DNA of 7,668 nt from NCBI GenBank assembly GCA_964499015.1, contig CAZCJA010000092.1, positions 1 through 7,668 on the forward strand, written 5' to 3'. Source of the DNA: CAZCJA01 sp964499015 (lineage in GTDB: Bacteria; Elusimicrobiota; Elusimicrobia; F11). The notes below the pieces were generated by a model. It was not told where the DNA came from. It ran no database searches and worked only from the letters and a program-made list of their open reading frames with translations. Position numbers and translations under genes: made by a program. Below, one piece after another: positions 1 to 6,065 of this stretch; positions within the stretch are counted from its first letter, which is position 1, and each line of letters begins with the position of its first letter.

Positions 1-315
1 AACGGTGGGCAGGCGAACTTTAAAATAACGGGCGCTCGCGTATAGTTTGAAATCGGCGTGTCGCCCTCTTTGAAGCGCACCTGCATTTATTGGCAACCCC
101 TTGCGCTCGCGAACGGCCAGTTCAAGCTCGACCGCGTCGCGTGTCGGGTAGGCCGCGTTCTCTCTTTTTTTATTGGAGACCGGTAATTCGACTTTAAATT
201 TTCGTGCGGCGCGGTAAAGCGTGTAATCGGCATGTTCGCCGCGCTGCAGTTCGCGTGCGCTGATTCTCCAGCCATTCAGCAACCGATATTGAAGGGCGAT
301 AAAAACATCGTCAAT
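1..315 (-). repeat. Tandem 58-codon protein repeat, one full and one partial copy
   Basis: Within the giant gene, residues 1019-1076 (315-142) and 1077-1123 (141-1) are copies with a period of 174 bp. Over the 47 comparable residues I count 23 identities. The shared core is LQRG-x-HAD-xx-LY-xx-AR-x-FKV-x-LP, preceded by a helix and a Gly-x-x-Ile turn. The layout (a helix, 'G-x-P-(I/L)-N', a Leu, then 'LY-x-x-AR-x-F') resembles the homing-endonuclease-associated repeat (HNH_repeat type, usually ending FGSW), with FKVxLP where FGSW would be. More copies probably follow beyond position 1. Confidence 0.8.
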
Positions 316-3300
316 CGTGTTATATGTCTTCTTATCCATTAATAAGGATGAGGTGACATACGGATGGCGATAAACGTCGGAACCGGGCGCCATCCGTTTA
401 AATTTGAGTTTCTCCAATTTTGAACGGAGCTGATCCTCCGTTAAGTGGCCCGCATAGCGTTCAAGTTTGCTGGTAAAGCTGATGTAATCCGGCCCATCCA
501 TCAGCTCGCGATCGATGTCCGAGCGGCGCGACACAGCCATGCCGACCGCCGAAAAACCGAATAACGTAAGGATTCCCGCTATTTTCGGATTGGCGAATAG
601 CCAGGGCGCGGCAAAATAAAGAAGGCAAGCCGCCAACGCCGTGGCCGCGGCCATTTCCAACGATGTAATGCCATGGCGTTGCTGGGAATAGCTCCGCCGG
701 TCGCGGCCCAGCTCGATGCCGAACAACTGCGCCGCCTTTAGAAGATCGGGGTCTTTATGAAGGCCCTCGCTCAACTCTTTCGGCGTGTTCAAGCGGCCGC
801 TGTGCGCGCGGTGGGCCAACGCCGCGGCGGCGGACTGATAGGTTTGATAGGCCTGCGGCAATTTCTTGCGGCCCGCGGGGCTTTCCAATTCCCGGACCAC
901 CATCGCGCGAAGTCTTTCCACGGCCTCTTCAATTTTCAGTTGAACAAGATACTGTTCCATTTGCCGCAATTGCGCTATGTCGGACACGCTGCGCGCCGAC
1001 ACAAAATAGTCGTACATCAGCGTGCGCTGCGTTTCATTGAACGCCGACAGTTCGGACAAATTGCGCAGGACAAAATCGCGAATGGCCGCGGAACGAATAA
1101 AAAGCCGCCCCACTTGGCCGCGATGTTCCGACGCGGCGGCCGCTTGTTCGGGAGTAAGCGCCGCGCGCTGCTCCAGCGCCTGCAAGGCGATGATTTGCCG
1201 CTTCAACAGCGTTTTACGCACAAGCCTGGTTTCGGCCGCCATCTCGTCGATCGTTTGGCCGCGCGAAAAGCGCCGGAGGAAATCCGCGTTTTCGCGGCCG
1301 AAGACGTCCAACTCGTGCTCGAACTTTTTCGTGAGTTCGACCAGCCGCACGTACTCTTTCAGCTTGGCCAGCGCCGAACGCGTCCAGCTGCCGACGCCGC
1401 CCGTCGACATGTTCAGTTGGCGCGCCGTTTCGTCGGTCGGGGCGCGGCCCAGAATGTGCACTGTGAGAACAGCGCGCTGCAAATCACTGGGCAATTGGGG
1501 TATTAAGTTTTTGTGTTCATCGACAAAGGCGTAAACCTCTTCAGGGGTGGGTTTGCCGGCGCGCGACATAATCATGCCCAGCAACGGCAAGGTGAACGTC
1601 AGCGCGCCGATCAATTCGACGGCCGCGCTGCCGCGGCGTTTTTTGCGCGCGTACCAGGGCCTCGCGCGGACCGAAACGCTTCCGATAGCGCCGGTGGCGG
1701 CGTCTTTGAACATGGTCCACTGTTCATTGTCGAACGACTGCTTCACTTTGGCGCCTGCGGTCATGCGCAAAGTCCGCAGTTTTTGCAACGCCTCAGGAGC
1801 GACCGACGGCGCCGCCGCGAGAAAGAGTTTTTCGCCGGCGAAGAGCTTGTCGAGCGGGGTTTTTTCCTGGGTGAAGACGCTTAAGTATTCGGAACCTTTG
1901 ATCGAATCCAGCTTGGTCATTTTCGGAACGAACGACGAATAGGAGAGACCGGAGAGCGCCGTCTTGATTCCCGTCGCGTGAAACCCGCCGGTAACCAGCA
2001 CAATGTTCTTGGCGTTGTATTTTTGGGCGGCGACGCGCAGGTTCTCGGCCATTTTCGCGTCGCGCGCTTCGGCTTCGCGGTAAAAATCCTCGAAAGCCCT
2101 CACCCTGCCCTCTCCCTTGGGGAAAGGGGAAGGGGTGAGGGTCTTGTACTCTTCCCATTCTTCTTTGGTGAGCGCAAATTCAACCAGCTTTTCCGCGAGC
2201 GTCAGCGCGCGCGAGGCGTTGACCAGTTCTTTTTCGGCCGCGGTTGTGGCCAGCGCGTTATACGCGGCCGCTTCCAATGTCCGTACGTCGGCGGCCAGTT
2301 TTTCCCCATCAACGCTGTCCGAGAGGAGCACGTACTGCACGTAGTCACGCATCGCCGGGAAACGCGCCAGCGGCACCTTGTTCAATCGGCAAAGCTTCTC
2401 GAGATGAGAATAAAAATCGGCGTGGGTGAGGCGGCCCGCTTGAAAAGCGGCGCTCATTTCCGTCAGCGCCCGCACATCCACCTCATCCAGTTTTTGCACG
2501 AGCTCGCTGACCAAGAACGCGCGTTCGTTTTGTACGCGCGCCGTGTCCAGCGCGCGTTCCAATTTCAGGGCCTGCAAAAACGTTTCGACGTGCAGCGGCA
2601 CCTCCGCCACATTGGCGGCGATGGCTTCAACGTAATCCCCCATCGCCAGGGAACCCGCGTGATGCGCGGCGACGGCGCGGTCAAAACCCAGCAGTCCGGT
2701 CGAAAAAGCGGCGGCCTTCTTTTGTTCGATCGCGGCGCGTGCACCGGCCAGCTCCCGTGTAACGGCCTCTTTGCGCGCGGCCGATTCACGGACCGCGGCC
2801 ACGTTCCGGTCGTAATGGGTTTTGTCGTCGATCCCCATCACCCTCACCGTGCCCGCGCCCGTGGTGAGCGCCGCATAAACCGCGCCGGAAATTTTTTGTT
2901 CGCGCAGAAGGTAATCGGCGATATCGCGAACAGCGTCCCGGTCGGCCAGCGTGTCGAGCCCGCCCAAATCAATGGGGCCGAACGCGCCTTCCAAGGCAAT
3001 CAGGTCGGCCTGGCCGGACTCAATCAGGCCCGCGACCGCGCCGGCAATGTTCGTTTGCGCTTCGTCGTTTAAGTGGACGTCTTGAATGTGCAGGATGGTT
3101 TGCTTGTCCGGCGTAGCTTTAGCGAAGCCGGAAGAATTGGATTTTGCGCGGATGGAGCCGAATTGGGAGATGTTAATGGCGTCATTGCGAGCGACCGGAG
3201 GAAGCGCGGCAATCTCATGAGATTGCTTCGTCGTTTGCGCTCCCCGCAATGACGAACTGCGTTCCGACCAGAAATTAACTTCCGGCTTGTGCGCAAAAAC

Positions 3301-3369
3301 GGCTTCGACCAGAATAATTCCAGCCAGAAATGTCGCGATGAAACGGATCGGAGAAGGCGTGAGTTTCAT
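1..3369 (-). CDS. Giant exported TIKI/TraB-like protein with HTH segments and 58-residue repeats (3' end outside window)
   Basis: A single open frame of 1123 codons from ATG at 3369 reaches position 1 without a stop, so the C-terminus is missing. Residues 1-26 form a signal peptide (positive start, hydrophobic core, VFA cleavage site), which supports this start although no Shine-Dalgarno is visible. Residues about 90-530 look like the TIKI/TraB/ChaN/erythromycin-esterase superfamily: LHIQDVH (H94, H99), a strand ending in Glu127 (LIALEG), and GGFH (G461, H464) matching the family's GxxH motif, with a long helical insertion between. A hydrophobic segment lies near 584-605. Sigma-region-4-like helix-turn-helix segments follow at about 626-680, 690-740 and 770-830. 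Two membrane segments lie near 905-950, and repeats begin at 1019. Palindromic elements sit in frame at residues 39-64 and 410-425. The TIKI fold suggests a metal-dependent hydrolase, but the first GxxH is QxxH, so activity is uncertain. The frame is well supported; the function is not. Confidence 0.85.
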   Translation of the reverse strand, partial: MKLTPSPIRFIATFLAGIILVEAVFAHKPEVNFWSERSSSLRGAQTTKQSHEIAALPPVARNDAINISQFGSIRAKSNSSGFAKATPDKQTILHIQDVHLNDEAQTNIAGAVAGLIESGQADLIALEGAFGPIDLGGLDTLADRDAVRDIADYLLREQKISGAVYAALTTGAGTVRVMGIDDKTHYDRNVAAVRESAARKEAVTRELAGARAAIEQKKAAAFSTGLLGFDRAVAAHHAGSLAMGDYVEAIAANVAEVPLHVETFLQALKLERALDTARVQNERAFLVSELVQKLDEVDVRALTEMSAAFQAGRLTHADFYSHLEKLCRLNKVPLARFPAMRDYVQYVLLSDSVDGEKLAADVRTLEAAAYNALATTAAEKELVNASRALTLAEKLVEFALTKEEWEEYKTLTPSPFPKGEGRVRAFEDFYREAEARDAKMAENLRVAAQKYNAKNIVLVTGGFHATGIKTALSGLSYSSFVPKMTKLDSIKGSEYLSVFTQEKTPLDKLFAGEKLFLAAAPSVAPEALQKLRTLRMTAGAKVKQSFDNEQWTMFKDAATGAIGSVSVRARPWYARKKRRGSAAVELIGALTFTLPLLGMIMSRAGKPTPEEVYAFVDEHKNLIPQLPSDLQRAVLTVHILGRAPTDETARQLNMSTGGVGSWTRSALAKLKEYVRLVELTKKFEHELDVFGRENADFLRRFSRGQTIDEMAAETRLVRKTLLKRQIIALQALEQRAALTPEQAAAASEHRGQVGRLFIRSAAIRDFVLRNLSELSAFNETQRTLMYDYFVSARSVSDIAQLRQMEQYLVQLKIEEAVERLRAMVVRELESPAGRKKLPQAYQTYQSAAAALAHRAHSGRLNTPKELSEGLHKDPDLLKAAQLFGIELGRDRRSYSQQRHGITSLEMAAATALAACLLYFAAPWLFANPKIAGILTLFGFSAVGMAVSRRSDIDRELMDGPDYISFTSKLERYAGHLTEDQLRSKLEKLKFKRMAPGSDVYRHPYVTSSLLMDKKTYNTIDDVFIALQYRLLNGWRISARELQRGEHADYTLYRAARKFKVELPVSNKKRENAAYPTRDAVELELAVRERKGLPINAGALQRGRHADFKLYASARYFKVRLPTV
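2097..2141. repeat. 45-bp G/C-tract palindromic element inside the giant gene
   Basis: The element opens with CCCTCACCCTGCCC and closes with GGGGAAGGGGTGAGGG. The ends are inverted repeats of each other (CCCTCACCC / GGGTGAGGG, nearly perfect) and the inner part is imperfectly complementary. Its length is 45 bp, exactly 15 codons. It encodes a TPSPFPKGEGRVR-type stretch at about residues 410-425, unlike the helical sequence on either side. It resembles dispersed CCCTCACCC...GGGTGAGGG palindromes known from many bacterial genomes. Confidence 0.75.
3180..3254. repeat. 75-bp palindromic element (CGTCATTGCG ends) inside the giant gene
   Basis: The outer ends CGTCATTGCG and CGCAATGACG are perfect 10-bp inverted repeats. 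The centre GCAATCTCA/TGAGATTGC is a perfect 9-bp inverted repeat, with imperfect complementarity between. The total is 75 bp, exactly 25 codons, so the reading frame is kept. It encodes residues 39-64, the linker between the signal peptide and the TIKI-like domain, where added sequence should be tolerated. The 'GTCATTGCGAGCG...GCAATCTCA' pattern is a familiar dispersed intergenic palindrome in several bacterial phyla. Confidence 0.8.
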
Positions 3370-3393
3370 TACATTATTAGTGTAGAAACCCGG

Positions 3394-3409
3394 GCTTAAG
3401 AAGCGCTTA
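3394..3409. promoter_or_regulatory. Possible operator: repeated GCTTAA upstream of the giant gene
   Basis: GCTTAA occurs at 3394-3399 and again at 3404-3409, a 10-bp step that puts both copies on one face of the helix. Read differently, TTAAG and CTTAA within the same stretch form a short inverted repeat. It lies 25-40 bp upstream of the ATG at 3369, in the only non-coding DNA between the mutM terminator and that gene, where a promoter is expected. I see no convincing -35/-10 pair; TACACT near 3380 is the best -10-like hexamer. Confidence 0.2.
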
Positions 3410-3429
3410 AAGGTGGGTAACGATGTTGT

Positions 3430-3460
3430 AAAAAAGTTCCTCCCCACGCCAGTGGGGAGG
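3430..3460 (-). terminator. Rho-independent terminator of mutM
   Basis: Read on the minus strand, a perfect 9-bp GC-rich stem (CCTCCCCAC / GTGGGGAGG) with loop TGGC is followed by AAC and six T (3435-3430). The stem begins 12 nt after the mutM stop codon. Position, stem strength and U-tract all fit an intrinsic terminator separating mutM from the giant gene. The extended sequence, with a further GTGGGG-like tract towards mutM, also resembles a dispersed CCTCCCCAC...GTGGGGAGG palindrome, so it may be a captured repeat. Confidence 0.75.
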
Positions 3461-3471
3461 CTAGGTGGGGC

Positions 3472-4269
3472 CTACTTCTGGCATTTGGGGCAGTAAAACG
3501 TGCCCCGTCCGGCGACGACAATCCGGCGGATCGTGCCGCCGCAGACGCAGGGTTCCCCCGCCTTGCCGTATACAACGAGCCAATCCTTGTAGCCGCCGCG
3601 CGCGCCTTCGGTGTCCACGTAATCGCGAAAGGAAGTCCCGCCGATGGCGATGGCTTTTTCCAGGATCTCTTTCATCCCCGTGTAAAACACATCCATTTTC
3701 TGCGGCGAAATTTTATCGATGCGCCGCCGCGGATGGATTTTGGCGCGGTGCAGGGCCTCATCCACGTAAATATTCCCCAAGCCCGAAATGACCTTCTGCG
3801 AAAGCAGCGCGTGTTTGATCATTCCCGTGTGGTTCAAAAGAGATTTGATTGCCGCGGTCTTGGGCGCGAGCCACGCGTCCGGGACCGATTCCACATGGCG
3901 CAGGGGTTCGTACAAAATCTCCCAACGGCCGAATTTGCGGACGTCGCCATAGTGGAGCTCGCCCTCGCCGTCTTCAAAGCGCAGAACGATGTGCGTCGAT
4001 TTTTCCGGCGGGGTTCCGGGCGGGACGTACAAGAGAGTGCCGGTCATACGCAAATGAATGGAGAGGCTGAAGCACTCAAAATCGAGGAAGAGCCACTTGC
4101 CGTGGCGGCGTGCGCCATGCGCAGCGCGGGCCATGAGTTCGTCGATCAAGTGGAAGGGAGAACCGGTGACAACACGCGGCTCGAAGATTTTCACGGAGAC
4201 AATCCGGCGCCTCAGGATTGTCCGTTCAAGGCCGCGACGGATGGTTTCGACTTCGGGAAGCTCTGGCAT
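3472..4269 (-). CDS. mutM: Formamidopyrimidine-DNA glycosylase (Fpg/MutM)
   Basis: A 265-residue base-excision-repair enzyme that removes 8-oxoguanine and formamidopyrimidines and nicks the strand by beta/delta elimination. The N-terminus MPELPEVET fixes the start: Pro2 becomes the catalytic N-terminal proline and Glu3 follows. Other hallmarks are Lys58 in HGKW, Met75 in HLRMTG, Arg111 in DVRKFG, the helix-two-turn-helix region with SGLGNIYVDEAL (Asn166), and the C-terminal zinc finger with Arg255 in GRGTFYC and a PKCQK end. Length is normal for the family. One oddity is that the first zinc-ligand pair is C241-x-C243 rather than the usual C-x-x-C; the second pair C260-x-x-C263 is normal. The ATG lies 14 nt after tRNA-Glu with no visible Shine-Dalgarno, suggesting transcription with the tRNAs. 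A strong terminator follows. Confidence 0.97.
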   Translation of the reverse strand: MPELPEVETIRRGLERTILRRRIVSVKIFEPRVVTGSPFHLIDELMARAAHGARRHGKWLFLDFECFSLSIHLRMTGTLLYVPPGTPPEKSTHIVLRFEDGEGELHYGDVRKFGRWEILYEPLRHVESVPDAWLAPKTAAIKSLLNHTGMIKHALLSQKVISGLGNIYVDEALHRAKIHPRRRIDKISPQKMDVFYTGMKEILEKAIAIGGTSFRDYVDTEGARGGYKDWLVVYGKAGEPCVCGGTIRRIVVAGRGTFYCPKCQK

Positions 4270-4283
4270 CGTTATGAGTGAAG

Positions 4284-4355
4284 TGACCCCACGGAGAATC
4301 GAACTCCGATTCTCAGCTTGAAAAGCTGATGTCCTAACCGTTAGACGATGGGGCC
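4284..4355 (-). tRNA. tRNA-Glu (anticodon UUC)
   Basis: A complete 72-nt cloverleaf: acceptor GGCCCCA/TGGGGTC (one G-U pair), D-arm GTCTAACGGTTAGGAC, anticodon stem TCAGC/GCTGA with loop TTTTCAA giving anticodon TTC, variable loop GAAT, T-stem CGGAG/CTCCG with loop TTCGATT, and discriminator A. CCA is not encoded (ACTT follows), so it must be added by a nucleotidyltransferase. The 5' end is 8 nt downstream of tRNA-Lys and mutM begins 14 nt beyond the 3' end, consistent with one primary transcript. Confidence 0.97.
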
Positions 4356-4363
4356 GTTGAAGA

Positions 4364-4436
4364 TGTGCCCGGAGAGATTCGAACTCTCGACCCTTCGATT
4401 AAAAGTCGAATGCTCTACCAACTGAGCTACGGGCAC
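4364..4436 (-). tRNA. tRNA-Lys (anticodon UUU)
   Basis: A complete 73-nt cloverleaf: acceptor GTGCCCG/CGGGCAC, D-arm TAGCTCAGTTGGTAGAGC, anticodon stem TTCGA/TCGAA with loop CTTTTAA giving anticodon TTT, T-stem GAGAG/CTCTC with TTCGAAT loop, and discriminator A. CCA is not encoded. It is the first gene of the tRNA-Lys/tRNA-Glu pair, and a candidate promoter lies about 100 nt upstream. Confidence 0.97.
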
Positions 4437-4456
4437 GAAATTTTTCCAAAAATTTC
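4437..4456. repeat. AT-rich 20-bp palindrome abutting the tRNA-Lys 5' end
   Basis: The sequence GAAATTTTTCCAAAAATTTC has perfect 9-bp arms around a 2-bp centre and ends exactly at the first base before tRNA-Lys. In the precursor RNA it could fold into a hairpin (about 8 bp with a 4-nt loop) directly upstream of the RNase P cleavage site. As DNA it could be a protein-binding site. There is no U-tract suggesting termination before the tRNA. Confidence 0.45.
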
Positions 4457-4535
4457 CCTCTCATGCCCATGCGGCAAACGTGTATTAATCCAGGTCAGCA
4501 TGAGCATGGGTTTAGCGCATGGAAGGAAGGGTCGG

Positions 4536-4564
4536 AGTATAGCACAGGTAACAGATACGGAGAA
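4536..4564 (-). promoter_or_regulatory. Candidate sigma-70-type promoter for the tRNA-mutM transcript
   Basis: On the minus strand, TATACT (4541-4536, five of six matches to TATAAT) lies 17 nt after TTCTCC (4564-4559, a weak -35 match). This puts transcription start near 4529, about 90 nt before the tRNA-Lys 5' end. It lies just downstream of the stop codon of the receptor gene, in the only non-coding stretch before the tRNAs. The -10 is good and the -35 poor, so the call is moderate. Confidence 0.4.
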
Positions 4565-4592
4565 GCCAGGATTTGGAGGGAGCGGCGATCTT

Positions 4593-6065
4593 TTATCCAG
4601 GTTCTGGATAGGGGTGACTGACGGTCAAATTCGGTATTTTATCGCTTAAAAACAGGTCTTTAATTGATAGAGAGACTTTGTCTGCTACGTGAGAAAGAAA
4701 CTTCTTATCTTCCTCGTTATAAAGCGCATGATTTTTCTTTACTCCTAAAACAATAAAACCAATAAGTTGATCTCCCAGCATAAGAGGCACACAGGCTGCT
4801 GCCCCAACCCATCTCATTGTACGCCTAATTTTCTGAAAAGTAACTTTTTCTCCCGGGGAGGCCTTATTAATTAGGCTTGCCAACTCATCATCAACGACAA
4901 CGCCATATTTAAAGAGCCTTCTTTCGCTTTCCAATGTTCGAATTAAGAAATCATTCTTTGTAAGAGGTTCCGGATTAAACTGGATACTTTGCGTGGCAAA
5001 TGCTTCTACAGGATATAGTTGAAAATTAGTCATACTGAAGTCCCAAACAACAAATCCCGCATGTTCTACATTCCAAATTGACCTTAGATATGTAACTAAT
5101 TCAGAAGTTAGGCCATGGATAGACATAGCTTTATCAAGCGTTCGCTCAATACCGTAAAGTAATGACTGGTAGTCAGGACTTTTAAAAATAAATCTATCAA
5201 TCACCCCACTAACCTTCTTTCGTAATGGATCAAAAAATAGTGTTGCTACACATATCCCGAGAACGGTTGCTATACCCTTGCTAACAGTTGAATAACTCGT
5301 TACGAATCTCTCTATAAAATAGAACGAGGTTAAAAAGAATAAGATGATAGCCATGACAGAGCTACCATACGCTATGCCCCACCGCATCACAAGGCTCAAA
5401 TCCATTGCACGGTAGCGAATCATTGCATAAGTAATCAGCACACCATTTAAGATGACAAAGGGCGTACCAAAAGGGAAAACATTGACATTAAACATCGGCA
5501 AAAAAGCTGTCGATCCGAGCGTATATCCGATCGCGGAGCCCATAAGGACATAAAAAACCTGATTTCTCACAATTCCTTCTGACTCTCGTGAATGCTGAAT
5601 TAACATGTAGAAAGAATAGAGGACGCATCCACTAAACATTCCCAGATATACGGGGTATAGAAAACCCGCCTTTGGAAATAGGTTAAAAACATAGATCGGT
5701 GAAACTTCGGTAATAAAAAATTTTGTCGGTATAGAAAGCAACAGCAAGAGCGTCATCGCGTATATAACCGATAGAATTCTTCGATTGACACGTTTACATA
5801 GAGCCATAACAAAATGTGTATAGAAAACTGGTAACGACACCGCGCCTACATGTAAGAATCTGCTCCAGAAAATTGCCTGCTCAGATTGATTAGCCAAATC
5901 AGACAAAGTATGCATCCCTACGCCAAAACTCCACAGCCCCACTGCTATGATCCAACAAAAGAAAGGGGACACAATCGAACGCGCATTTCCCTTGCTCCAT
6001 ACAATCACAGAAAGAAGAATGCAGATCGCAAAATCAACAAAATTTAAAACAGCGTAGAGAAACAT
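4593..6065 (-). CDS. Polytopic membrane receptor with C-terminal GAF domain, no kinase
   Basis: A 490-residue protein. The N-terminal half has about eight or nine hydrophobic segments (roughly 4-24, 33-53, 66-90, 97-113, 134-156, 169-190, 197-216, 229-250, 262-278). The stretch ITYAMIRYRAMDLSLVMRWGI followed by FDPLRKKVSGVIDRFIF is typical of 7TM-type histidine-kinase sensor modules. Residues about 300-472 look like a GAF domain, ending in VPLMLGDQLIGFIVLG and a long helix (NEEDKKFLSHVADKVSLSI). Where HisKA and HATPase domains would normally follow, the protein ends after about 18 residues, so it probably senses a membrane or small-molecule signal and passes it to a partner. The ATG overlaps the preceding stop as TAATG with an AAGGA Shine-Dalgarno, so translation is probably coupled. 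The 7TM-kinase resemblance is from recognised patterns; the ligand is unknown. Confidence 0.85.
   Translation of the reverse strand: MFLYAVLNFVDFAICILLSVIVWSKGNARSIVSPFFCWIIAVGLWSFGVGMHTLSDLANQSEQAIFWSRFLHVGAVSLPVFYTHFVMALCKRVNRRILSVIYAMTLLLLLSIPTKFFITEVSPIYVFNLFPKAGFLYPVYLGMFSGCVLYSFYMLIQHSRESEGIVRNQVFYVLMGSAIGYTLGSTAFLPMFNVNVFPFGTPFVILNGVLITYAMIRYRAMDLSLVMRWGIAYGSSVMAIILFFLTSFYFIERFVTSYSTVSKGIATVLGICVATLFFDPLRKKVSGVIDRFIFKSPDYQSLLYGIERTLDKAMSIHGLTSELVTYLRSIWNVEHAGFVVWDFSMTNFQLYPVEAFATQSIQFNPEPLTKNDFLIRTLESERRLFKYGVVVDDELASLINKASPGEKVTFQKIRRTMRWVGAAACVPLMLGDQLIGFIVLGVKKNHALYNEEDKKFLSHVADKVSLSIKDLFLSDKIPNLTVSHPYPEPG

Noticed and set aside
757..1506. Open frame of 249 codons on the plus strand
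   Set aside because: It lies antisense to the continuous giant minus-strand gene. The translation is rich in Arg/His/Gln with no domain pattern, typical of a shadow frame in GC-rich DNA.
1793..2158. Minus-strand frame of 121 codons inside the giant gene
   Set aside because: It is in a different frame from the continuous 1123-codon frame and has no recognisable features.
1978..3072. Open frame of 364 codons on the plus strand
   Set aside because: Long only because the opposite strand is GC-rich coding DNA. The minus-strand frame here carries the recognisable TIKI-like motifs and helices, while this translation has none.
3180..3254. Palindrome considered as a CRISPR repeat or tRNA-like structure
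   Set aside because: It is a single copy with no regularly spaced repeats, and it has no cloverleaf features.
3733..4281. Open frame of 182 codons on the plus strand over mutM
   Set aside because: It is antisense to a fully convincing mutM, so a shadow.
4594..4610. Hairpin TATCCAG-GTT-CTGGATA overlapping the receptor gene's stop codon, considered as a terminator
   Set aside because: On the minus strand it is followed by AAAG, not a T-tract, and the stem is only 7 bp. No support for termination.
4365..4649. Plus-strand frame starting MPGEIRTLDPSIKSRMLYQLSYGH
   Set aside because: Its first 24 codons are the antisense of tRNA-Lys, a well-known false gene call next to tRNAs.
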